From Candidatus Hydrogenedentota bacterium (GTDB taxonomy: Bacteria > Hydrogenedentota > Hydrogenedentia > Hydrogenedentales > SLHB01): a DNA stretch of 64,000 bases. Below, piece by piece: positions 57,096 through 64,000 of the stretch. Each line of letters starts with the position of its first letter. The first letter of the stretch is position 1. The DNA lies in the NCBI GenBank assembly GCA_013359265.1, contig JABWCD010000030.1, forward strand, positions 1 through 64,000, read 5' to 3'. The notes under the pieces were generated by a model that saw only the letters and a list, made by a program, of their open reading frames with translations, made no database searches and had not been told where the DNA came from. The translations under genes and the position numbers were made by a program.

Positions 57096-57940
57096 TGCCC
57101 GATGCGCACGGCCACATCGGTTGCGAAGCGGCGGATGAGTTCCTGCGCGAAATCGGCCACGTCCATGTCATCGTCGGTAATGAGCGGTGTGAGGTCCATG
57201 CCGAAGGTAATGCCGGTCGTCTTGTCGGTCGCATGGGACGCATGATAGGTCGCATGCGCGCGGCGGCGGCCCATTGTGGCAAGGTCGTAGCGTTTGCCGC
57301 CGGCGATCTGCGAATCGAACACGCCGAGCAGCGCCATCTGAAGGTTCTCGTGTGCCGAGCAATCGAACGCGACTTTGTCGCTGTCCACCATCCAATCGAG
57401 ATCGCGCCACACCTCGCAGCCGTACAGCGCCTTTGGGCGGTCCTTCTTTGGCAGCGAGCGGATAGCCTCGATGACCTTCAGCGTGACGCCGATATGGGTC
57501 TCGTGTTTGTCCGTGAGGTTGTGCGTATAAACGACTTCCGGTTTTGCGAGCTTCAGGATTTTTGCGAGGTCTTCGACGGGCCGCTTGTCGCCACCGTCTT
57601 TCACGGCCTTGCTGGGATAGTCGAGCAGAATTTGCGACCCGTACTCACCGACGACAGCCGCCTTCTTCTGTTCGATCACGCGCACTTCGCGCATCTGTTC
57701 GTCGGTGTACTCTTTGTATACGTCATCGCGCGGCGAACCGCTGCCGTTGGTCACGACGATACCGCAATACCACTTGCCGGTCTGCTGAAAGCACTTAACG
57801 ATGCCGTCGTACGCCATGATCTCGATGTCATCCTGGTGTGCGCCGACCGCCATGTGGGTGGTGCGCGCCAGCGCCGCCTCGGCCTCCAATCCGTCCGGCA
57901 CGAAGAACTGCGCCGAGGTCATGTTGAATTCAATGGGCAC
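57083..57940 (-). CDS. PIG-L family deacetylase
   Basis: 285 residues. PIG-L/LmbE zinc enzymes deacetylate N-acetylglucosamine-type groups (GPI, mycothiol and bacillithiol synthesis, antibiotics). Metal motif MAVGAHQDDIEIM (AHQDD at 34-38, where most have AHPDD) and the distal His in YTHNLTDKHETHIGVT. No signal peptide. GTG at 57940 with TTGGAG upstream is taken as start. It lies two bases after the GNAT gene and 14 before the binding-protein gene, so a five-gene operon is likely. Confidence 0.9.
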   Translation of the reverse strand: MPIEFNMTSAQFFVPDGLEAEAALARTTHMAVGAHQDDIEIMAYDGIVKCFQQTGKWYCGIVVTNGSGSPRDDVYKEYTDEQMREVRVIEQKKAAVVGEYGSQILLDYPSKAVKDGGDKRPVEDLAKILKLAKPEVVYTHNLTDKHETHIGVTLKVIEAIRSLPKKDRPKALYGCEVWRDLDWMVDSDKVAFDCSAHENLQMALLGVFDSQIAGGKRYDLATMGRRRAHATYHASHATDKTTGITFGMDLTPLITDDDMDVADFAQELIRRFATDVAVRIGQLRG

Positions 57941-57942
57941 TA

Positions 57943-58443
57943 TCAGTCTCCAAGTACGGGTCCGGGGGATTTCCCCAAGCGTTTTACCATATATACGGTG
58001 GTCAATGCGCGTTTCTGGTCCGATGAAAACAAGAACTCGCGCTTGGCGCTCTTGACCCGATAGCCCAGTTTCTCGAACATCGGCTCGACCCCGAGCTCGG
58101 CGACCGTTTGGAGAGTAATTTGCTTTGCGCGGTCTCGCCGGGCGACGTCCTCGAGTTCCAGCACCAACGCGCGCGCGACGCCGTTTCCGCGGTGTTTGGC
58201 ATCGACGACAAGGTTGAACAAATGGAGCCGCCCACCGCGCACGCGGTACGTGACGCTGCCGACGATTCGCCCGGCGGCGACGGCCACCAATCCCCGGCAG
58301 CCGCGAACGCTCAAGTCCTCCGATTTAACCGGGGGCGGGTGCGGACCGATTCGCTTTCGAACGTCGCGCGCGCCCGCGTTCACAAGCCGTTCGATCGCCT
58401 CGCGATCCTCGCGTGCCGCCTCCCGAATGCGCACGCTTTTCAA
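57943..58443 (-). CDS. GNAT-family N-acetyltransferase
   Basis: 166 residues. Core motif LFNLVVDAKHRGNGVARALVLELEDVARR (about 84-112), then FEKLGYRVKSAKREFLF and YMVKRLG, as in typical GNAT enzymes. Immediately upstream of the PIG-L deacetylase: acetylation and deacetylation of an amine may be linked, though no substrate is indicated. Confidence 0.88.
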   Translation of the reverse strand: MKSVRIREAAREDREAIERLVNAGARDVRKRIGPHPPPVKSEDLSVRGCRGLVAVAAGRIVGSVTYRVRGGRLHLFNLVVDAKHRGNGVARALVLELEDVARRDRAKQITLQTVAELGVEPMFEKLGYRVKSAKREFLFSSDQKRALTTVYMVKRLGKSPGPVLGD

Positions 58444-58464
58444 ATCTGCTGGTCCTCTTTCGTG

Positions 58465-59859
58465 TTACAGCGCGGGCAAACTTGCCGCAGCTATCGATTG
58501 CCCGACGCGCCGCGCCTTTTCGTCCGGCAACTGGACCTGAACCCGCTCCGCCAGCGCCGGAAATTCCGTGTTGATGACCTCATGCGCTCCATCGACAATC
58601 AGGTCGCCACCGCGGCCCGACGTGCAGCGTCCGAGCACGAGCACGTGTTTCAGGTCGTAGAAGTCGGCGTAATGCGCGAGCCCGTACCCCATGTACACGC
58701 CCATTGTGCGCCAGATATTCTCGGCGCCTTTGTCGCCTGCCTCCAACTTCTCCTGCACAAACTTCAACTTCTCCGCGTCCGTCACGTCCGGCGGCAGAGA
58801 AATACCCGCGGCGGGTGCGAGACGAAACACGCACTGCTGGGAAAAGTAGAGCGCGCCGACGCCGCGGTCGCCGCTCCATTCGTCCGCCGGCGCGGCAGGA
58901 TTGTAGTCGATCGGCGCGAACGCCAACTCGTTCAGCCAGCCGGTGATGTTGCCGTCCATAGTGACGTAACCACCCGCCTCGCTCGACCCCAGCGCAATTC
59001 CGAGCACGCCGTTATCCTCGAGCGACATGGACCCGGCCAATGCCGTCACCTCGCCGTCGTTGACCACTTCGACCGGCACGCCGAACTCCTTGCGTATTCG
59101 CAGGAAAATGTCGTGTACTTCGCCGAAGCGGTCCTTTGGCACCGAACGAAACAGCGACGCGATCATAGGGCGGCTGTTGATGATGACACCGGCGCTGCTT
59201 CCGCCAATTGCGTCTACGCGCGGCAATTTCGACGCGGCCGACTTCAGCGCGGCAAGTATTTCGTTGTAGTGGTAGGAGGGGTCGCCGTGTTTGCGCGGTT
59301 CCCACACCACCTCCTCGCTGTAGATGGCTTCGCCGTTCACGACCGCGGAAACCTTGCGGTCCGATGCGCCCAGATCGAACCCGATGCGGTAGCCGTCGAG
59401 GTGCCGTCCCAGCGGACGCGTTGTTTCCTTTTCCGCCGGCACTTCGTCCGCGCTGCACGTAACGACGGTAAAGGTGCGTTCATATACGTCCTGTCCCATG
59501 AACTGGTAATCGAACGCGCGCGCGCCTTCGGGTGCGTACGTCGCGGCAATGTGTGCGCCGATCGATTTTGGCCCGCCGACGTACACCTTCCAACCGCCGC
59601 GCTGCCACAGTAAAAACTTTACGATTCGCTCGACGTACATCAGGTTCGCGCTTGCGCGGACGTGGCCTTCGGGAAACACGCGCGTCTCGAACCGCGACAC
59701 CGACCCGTCCGCGCGCTCCAATCCGAGCACCAGCGGCACGCCCACGCCCGACTCGTCCACTTCCCGCGAGAACGCGCGGTTGGCGAGCACCGCCGGGCGG
59801 AACCCCTCGTCCAACACCGGGACGTGACTCGGTTTGACGAGTTGAAACGCTTTGGACAT
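58465..59859 (-). CDS. ROK-like sugar kinase/ASKHA protein
   Basis: 464 residues. The ASKHA phosphate-1 loop appears late, at GFDLGASDRKVSAVVNGE (about 158-175), after an N-terminal region of about 150 residues not found in standard ROK kinases. Other family-like pieces: GGSSAGVIIN, VEVVNDGEVTALAGSMSL, GIALGSSEAGGYV. The ROK zinc Cys motif is not evident. AAGGG precedes the ATG. Function may be sugar phosphorylation or a regulator without DNA-binding domain. 21 bases separate it from the GNAT gene. Confidence 0.72.
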   Translation of the reverse strand: MSKAFQLVKPSHVPVLDEGFRPAVLANRAFSREVDESGVGVPLVLGLERADGSVSRFETRVFPEGHVRASANLMYVERIVKFLLWQRGGWKVYVGGPKSIGAHIAATYAPEGARAFDYQFMGQDVYERTFTVVTCSADEVPAEKETTRPLGRHLDGYRIGFDLGASDRKVSAVVNGEAIYSEEVVWEPRKHGDPSYHYNEILAALKSAASKLPRVDAIGGSSAGVIINSRPMIASLFRSVPKDRFGEVHDIFLRIRKEFGVPVEVVNDGEVTALAGSMSLEDNGVLGIALGSSEAGGYVTMDGNITGWLNELAFAPIDYNPAAPADEWSGDRGVGALYFSQQCVFRLAPAAGISLPPDVTDAEKLKFVQEKLEAGDKGAENIWRTMGVYMGYGLAHYADFYDLKHVLVLGRCTSGRGGDLIVDGAHEVINTEFPALAERVQVQLPDEKARRVGQSIAAASLPAL

Positions 59860-60028
59860 ACGTAACCCTTCCGAAGATAAACGAGGATTGAAGATAGGTT
59901 TTATAGCAGTGTGACGCGCCCAGTCAAGTTGACCGCCGCAAAACTTGCCGAATCATGTATGTTTAATACCAAATCAGGCGCGGTCACGCATGGGAGCGCA
60001 CACAAAGCGCACGGGAGAAGAGACAACG

Positions 60029-60559
60029 ATGGAGACCGTCAACGGACCCACGGACCGCGGTGCGGGTGCGATCAGCATCCTTGCGCGCCGCGAAATCGAG
60101 GCGCGGATCGTCGGCCCAATCATCGAAGCGATGTCGCACGAGTTTGGGCGCGAGCGCGTGATTGCGGTTGTTCGCGAGACGATACTAAAGCTCGCTCGCG
60201 AGACCGGCGCCGGGCTGGCGCAGCATTCGGGGGGATGTTCGCTTGCGCACTTTGCGAACACCCTGACTTTGTGGCGGGCGGATGACGCACTCGATATCGA
60301 CATGATCGAATCGACGCAGGAAACGTTGTCGTTCAACGTTACCCGCTGCCGTTACGCCGAGATGTACGAGGCGCTCGGCCTCCGTGAATTGGGCGGAATT
60401 CTGTCCTGCAGTCGCGATTACGCGCTGATCGAAGGGTTCAATCCGTCCGTCCAATTGACACGTACGCAAACGATCATGGAAGGTGCTACGCATTGTGACT
60501 TCCGGTTCGCCGACAAATCGTCCATAGCTGGGGCCTCATCGAAAGGAAACGAAACATGA
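60029..60559 (+). CDS. L-2-amino-thiazoline-4-carboxylic acid hydrolase family protein
   Basis: 176 residues of the ATC hydrolase family: LARREIEARIVGPIIEAMSHEFG, ETLSFNVTRCRYAEMYEALGLRELGGILSCSRDYALIEGFNP and the ending ATHCDFRF. The founding Pseudomonas enzyme opens the thiazoline ring in L-cysteine production from DL-ATC; most members have no known substrate. The ATG at 60029 follows GGGAGAAGAG. Its TGA overlaps the ATG of the next gene by four bases. Confidence 0.87.
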   Translation: METVNGPTDRGAGAISILARREIEARIVGPIIEAMSHEFGRERVIAVVRETILKLARETGAGLAQHSGGCSLAHFANTLTLWRADDALDIDMIESTQETLSFNVTRCRYAEMYEALGLRELGGILSCSRDYALIEGFNPSVQLTRTQTIMEGATHCDFRFADKSSIAGASSKGNET

Positions 60560-61839
60560 CTGATCGGATTGGACGGCGCACGTTTGTGAAGAGTGGGGCT
60601 GTTCTCGCGGCGGGGCTCGCCTCTTCGCGCGCCTATGGCGCAAACGAACGAGTGCGGCTCGGTTTCGTCGGCGTGGGTAATCGGGGCGGGCAATTGATCG
60701 GCGCCGCCTGCAACCATGCCGACGCACAGGCGGCCGCCGTGTGCGACGTGTACACGCCGTACCGCGACAAATGGGCGGCGCAGTTGAAGTGTCAGTCCTT
60801 TGCGGACTGGCGCGAGGTCATCGACAACAAGGACATCGATGCCGTCGTGATCGGCACACCCGATCATTGGCATGCCATCATGACGATCGCGGCATGCCGT
60901 GCGGGCAAGGACGTATACGTCGAGAAGCCGCTGTCCTTTACGATCGGCGAAGGCCGTCGCATGGTCGATGTCGCGCGGGAGACGAAGCGCGTTGTGCAGG
61001 TCGGCACGCAACGTCGTTCGTCCGCGATGCTCGCACAGTTGGGCGAACTGGTGCGCGGCGGCAAGGTCGGCAAGGTGACGGTGTCGCGCGCGTACCGCAT
61101 CAGCAATATGGCGCCCGCAGGCATCGGCGCCGCGCCCGATTCCAGACCGCCGGCGGACCTTGATTGGAACATGTGGCTTGGTCCGCGGCCCGAGCGCGCC
61201 TTTAACGAAAACATCGCGCCGTACAAATTCCGCTGGTGGAAGGAATACTCGTCGCAGACAACGAACTGGGGCATCCACTACTTCGACATGCTGCGCTGGA
61301 TCATCGGCGAGACCGCGCCTGCGTCCGTCAGCGCGCACGGCGGCGTGTTTGCGGTGAACGACGCGCGCACGATTCCCGACACGATGGAGTCGGTTTACGA
61401 GTTTCCAACCGGCCACCTCATGCTTTTCGGCCAGTACGAAGCCAGCGGGACCAGCATGTTTCCCTATGGTGAGTGCGAACTGCGCGGGACGGAGGGCACG
61501 GTCTACGCTGGGTCTCGCGGATACCAAATCCGGCAGGAATCGGGCGGCCAGTTCCAGGACTCCGCGCCGCGCGGCGAGAAACTGGAAGTGAAGGTGGACG
61601 AAGGCGACGTCACTGTCCAGCACATGCGCAATTTTTTGGACTGCGTTAAATCGCGCAGCAAACCGAATGCGGATATCGAGGACGGTCACCGATCGACGAC
61701 GATCGCGCATTTGGGCAACATCGCGTTGTGGACCCGGTCGCGCATCGAGTGGGACCCCGTTGCGGAACGCATCACGAACAACGAGGCGGCGAACGCGTAC
61801 CTTACATACGAGTACCGCAAGCCCTGGACGCTCGATTGA
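60556..61839 (+). CDS. Tat-exported Gfo/Idh/MocA-family oxidoreductase
   Basis: 427 residues. Twin-arginine signal GRRTFVKSGAVLAAGLASSR (about 6-25), then NAD-binding VRLGFVGVGNRGG, the EKPL box (VYVEKPLSF) and a typical C-terminal domain (TTNWGIHYFDMLRWIIGE, ELRGTEGTVYAGS). Such Tat-exported enzymes are very abundant in planctomycete-type bacteria and probably act on sugars with a bound cofactor. AAGGA precedes the ATG. Co-translated with the ATC hydrolase-like gene. Confidence 0.93.
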   Translation: MTDRIGRRTFVKSGAVLAAGLASSRAYGANERVRLGFVGVGNRGGQLIGAACNHADAQAAAVCDVYTPYRDKWAAQLKCQSFADWREVIDNKDIDAVVIGTPDHWHAIMTIAACRAGKDVYVEKPLSFTIGEGRRMVDVARETKRVVQVGTQRRSSAMLAQLGELVRGGKVGKVTVSRAYRISNMAPAGIGAAPDSRPPADLDWNMWLGPRPERAFNENIAPYKFRWWKEYSSQTTNWGIHYFDMLRWIIGETAPASVSAHGGVFAVNDARTIPDTMESVYEFPTGHLMLFGQYEASGTSMFPYGECELRGTEGTVYAGSRGYQIRQESGGQFQDSAPRGEKLEVKVDEGDVTVQHMRNFLDCVKSRSKPNADIEDGHRSTTIAHLGNIALWTRSRIEWDPVAERITNNEAANAYLTYEYRKPWTLD

Positions 61840-61851
61840 ACGGAACTGGAC

Positions 61852-62286
61852 CTACGTGCGGCGGCGTGCGGCAGAATTGCGAATGACGTCCCGCAGCACA
61901 ATTTGTTCTTCGGTGGTCAGAAGGACGGCGGAATACACGACGAAGTCATGCCACGAAAACAGGAGCGTTTGCGCGTCGGCGATCGCCTGGACGGTCGCTG
62001 TCCGCTGCGCGGTAGGTTCCAGTTGTTGCATTTCGCCCAACAGCTCCGGCGCCTGCACGCGCACGGCGTCCTGATTGCCGCGAAGGACTTCAACTTCCCC
62101 TTGCAGCAGCACGCAGCCCGTGTTCTCGTCCTCGTCGCCCTGAACGAAGATTGCGTCACCGACCGCGAACTGGGCCGGCTGGCCAATCCAGAGCAGACAC
62201 ATGGCGATGCGCGCTCGCAACGGTTCGGGCAATTCGGTGATAAAGGGCAAAAGCAACAGCCGCTTGCGGTAGTCGGAAAGGGTCAT
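61852..62286 (-). CDS. Stand-alone cyclic-nucleotide-binding-domain protein
   Basis: 144 residues: a CRP-like beta-roll (FAVGDAIFVQGDEDENTGCVLLQGEVEVLRGNQDAVRVQAPELLGEMQQLEPTAQRTATVQAI) without a DNA-binding domain. The phosphate-binding loop (ELLGEMQQL...RTAT) resembles the family pattern with E and R kept. AAGGAG lies five bases before the ATG. Convergent with the oxidoreductase gene; function unknown. Confidence 0.82.
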   Translation of the reverse strand: MTLSDYRKRLLLLPFITELPEPLRARIAMCLLWIGQPAQFAVGDAIFVQGDEDENTGCVLLQGEVEVLRGNQDAVRVQAPELLGEMQQLEPTAQRTATVQAIADAQTLLFSWHDFVVYSAVLLTTEEQIVLRDVIRNSAARRRT

Positions 62287-62405
62287 AGCAACTCCTTTTC
62301 GTGCCGCTCCTATAGGACAACACTCTACCCGAAATCGGGTACGTATTCCAGAGGGTATGCTCTGCTACGTTGACCGGCACAGCCGGCCCCGGTACCTTGG
62401 CTCAC

Positions 62406-63017
62406 ATGAGTACCACTCCATTGCCCTCCGGACTTCGAGATATCGTGAGCGCAAAGCTTGCGCAAGCGATTCGCGAGGTCATGCTGCCGTCCGTTCACCA
62501 TGCGGCCGCTATCAATACAATCGGGTGCCATCTGTTGTGCCACCTCACGGGACAAAATTATGAAGTCGTTGCCGGGTCGCTCATCGTGCGCCAGGGCGGT
62601 AATCCGATCGAATTGCGCGCGGACGTGTCAAAGGTCGAAGAAGACGAGTACTACCTGTGGATCGAGTTGCGTCACGCCGATGGCCGTGTCGAGTTGGTCG
62701 ATTTCGCCGCGCCATACTGGAAAAATTGGGCCCTGGAGAACGGGGCGATTTGGCTCGGCCCGAATCCGGGGGTAGTTTGGGCCTTTGTCGACGAACTTGA
62801 CGAGCACGTTGCGCGCTACACCCCTGACACCGAAATCACCAACATAGTTCGGGTCGCTCTCCACAATGCGTTTCGTTCGCCCAACCCGCCGGAACAAGTC
62901 GGGCAATGGGAGTCGGCGATTAATCGTACAATCGACTTGCTTGCGCTGGAGCCGCTTGCGCTGGAGCATCTGATCAAGGCGGGGGTCGCGGAACCTGCCG
63001 GTCCCTCGCGGAATTAG
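62406..63017 (+). CDS. Hypothetical protein
   Basis: 203 residues, no signal peptide or membrane helix, no family recognised. Contains VRQGGNPIELRADVSKVEEDEYYLWIELRHADGRVELVDFA and YWKNWALENGAIWLGPNPGVVWAFVDEL. The start is uncertain: the ATG at 62406 has no good ribosome site, and a TTG 12 codons earlier is open. It overlaps the end of the convergent recJ by four bases. Confidence 0.65.
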   Translation: MSTTPLPSGLRDIVSAKLAQAIREVMLPSVHHAAAINTIGCHLLCHLTGQNYEVVAGSLIVRQGGNPIELRADVSKVEEDEYYLWIELRHADGRVELVDFAAPYWKNWALENGAIWLGPNPGVVWAFVDELDEHVARYTPDTEITNIVRVALHNAFRSPNPPEQVGQWESAINRTIDLLALEPLALEHLIKAGVAEPAGPSRN

Positions 63018-64000
63018 CGCGCGGCCACCCGCACGTCTTTCAGCACCAACTGTACGGTTGTGTCTCCGCGCCAGGTGTTCAGTTGAGGCGCAAACGCAAT
63101 GTCGATCGCGTCCGCGCGGGTCAGCGCCGGAAGACGATCGGCCATGCGGAATCCAATTGCGTCAATGAGCTTCGGTCCATCCTTCACAACGACCTTGAGA
63201 TGTCCACCGCGCAACTCGCGCCACGAATCGGCCGCGGCGCGCACACCATACGCGCAGAAGACCGGCGCGGGGTTGCCCTGACCGAACGGTTGCAGTTTGT
63301 CCAGCGTGCGCACGAGGCGCATGTCCATTTCCGTTAGCGATACCTGCGCGTCAATATCCAACACGCGGCGTAGTTCGCCGCGAGGAAGCGCGGCGCACGC
63401 CGCATCCTCGAAGGCACGCCGAAATGCGGAAAGCTTTTCTTCGCGCACCGTGAGCCCCGCGGCCATTGCATGGCCGCCGGACGCGTCGAGGTGTTCCTTG
63501 CAGGTCTCTATTGCGGACGCGATATTGAAACCTGCGATACTTCGCGCGGAGCCGCGCCCGACGCCATCATTGTCCATCGCTACGAGAATTACCGGCCTGT
63601 AATAGTGCGCCTGGATGCGACTCGCGACAATACCGATCACGCCGCGGTGCCACTCGCGGCTTGCGAGCACGATGCTGCGCTGCTCCGGGGCGAACGAATT
63701 CTTCAACATGGCGAGCGCCTCGGAAAGTGTTTCGCTCTCGATCGATTTGCGCTCCTCGTTGGCGGCGTCCAATTCTTCCGCCATGACGCGCGCTTCCTGC
63801 GCGGACTCTGTCAGCAGCAGCTCCAATCCAGTCAGCCCGTCGCCCATTCGGCCGCCGGCGTTGATGCGCGGCGCGATCTGGAACGCGATGTCTTCCGAAC
63901 GGATCTCATCCACCGCGAGTTTGGCGATGGCCGCCAGTTCGACGAGGCCTACGCGTTTCGACGCGGCGGCGTGGCGTAGCCCCAGCGCGACGATGTCGCG
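63014..64000 (-). CDS. recJ: Single-stranded-DNA-specific exonuclease RecJ (3' part)
   Basis: The frame is open from the window edge; 328 C-terminal residues are present and the DHH half is outside. Visible: FQIAPRINAGGRMGD, NEERKSIE, VLASREWHRGVIGIVASRI, SIAGFNIASAI, DASGGHAMAAGLTV and the C-terminal OB-type domain (GNPAPVFCAYGV, LKVVVKDGPKLIDAIGF). RecJ degrades single strands 5' to 3' in mismatch and recombinational repair. It ends four bases into the convergent hypothetical gene. Confidence 0.95.
   Translation of the reverse strand, partial: RDIVALGLRHAAASKRVGLVELAAIAKLAVDEIRSEDIAFQIAPRINAGGRMGDGLTGLELLLTESAQEARVMAEELDAANEERKSIESETLSEALAMLKNSFAPEQRSIVLASREWHRGVIGIVASRIQAHYYRPVILVAMDNDGVGRGSARSIAGFNIASAIETCKEHLDASGGHAMAAGLTVREEKLSAFRRAFEDAACAALPRGELRRVLDIDAQVSLTEMDMRLVRTLDKLQPFGQGNPAPVFCAYGVRAAADSWRELRGGHLKVVVKDGPKLIDAIGFRMADRLPALTRADAIDIAFAPQLNTWRGDTTVQLVLKDVRVAAR

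Noticed and set aside
57941-58464. B12 riboswitch for the BtuFCD-like operon
   Set aside because: No B12-box-like sequence; the region is coding (GNAT gene) or a 21-base gap.
60418-61710. 430-codon ORF antisense to the Gfo/Idh/MocA gene
   Set aside because: Shadow of a clear oxidoreductase frame.

Overview
The window is high-GC bacterial chromosome with densely packed genes and an unusual load of short intergenic repeats. Gene content points to a bacterium of the PVC/planctomycete-like type, possibly Hydrogenedentota: a Planctomycete-cytochrome-C/DUF1549/DUF1553 protein, Tat-exported Gfo/Idh/MocA and BNR/beta-propeller glycan proteins, a YadA-head-like repeat protein, and many hairpin and hexamer intergenic repeats. 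The phylum is an inference from family content; no rRNA is present. The genetic code looks standard (TAG, TGA and TAA all end genes).

Region by region. 1-6.2 kb: a start-stop-coupled minus-strand cell-envelope operon (small membrane protein, N-acetylmuramoyl-alanine amidase, GerMN protein, murI, divergent polysaccharide deacetylase, tsaD), diverging from two tandem tatA-type genes. 6.3-11.1 kb: secreted sialidase-like protein, tRNA-Arg(CCT), GNAT, and a large secreted CocE/NonD hydrolase. 11.1-14.4 kb: a repeat mosaic carrying a YadA-head-like protein and a toxin-antitoxin pair whose toxin is broken by an in-frame stop. 14.5-24.8 kb: PSCyt1/PSCyt2/PSD1 protein, a 1416-residue hybrid histidine kinase, a HAL2/CysQ-type phosphatase and a beta-helix protein. 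25.6-29.5 kb: the classic ffh-rpsP-khpA-rimM-trmD-rplS operon with palindromic simple repeats in three of its gaps. 29.6-35.1 kb: a small ORF and a MshEN-HDOD protein with diverging strong promoters, then serA, icd and an orphan histidine kinase. 35.2-41.3 kb: a four-gene glycan operon (SGNH, NodB deacetylase, two beta-propeller-like proteins) and a PHP metallohydrolase. 41.5-46.7 kb: a ParD-type antitoxin with a truncated toxin, two SPFH proteins, a secreted esterase. 46.7-53.8 kb: Tat amine oxidase, ABC-F ATPase, zinc-ribbon protein, HExxH metalloprotease-like protein, double-SDR acyl reductase. 53.8-64 kb: queF, a FecBCD/BtuFCD-type transporter in one operon with PIG-L and GNAT genes, a ROK-like protein, ATC hydrolase plus Gfo/Idh/MocA oxidoreductase, a cNMP-binding protein, and the 3' part of recJ.

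How the genes work together: the 1.4-5.5 kb operon joins wall precursor supply (MurI) with wall hydrolysis; the ffh operon couples ribosome maturation with protein targeting; the tatA genes could serve at least three Tat-signal proteins encoded here, though tatC is not in the window. No CRISPR array, phage, complete transposon or defence island was found. The observations most worth following up are two antitoxins that outlived their toxins, a small basic ORF under a strong promoter with an operator-like palindrome, and the intergenic repeat families.
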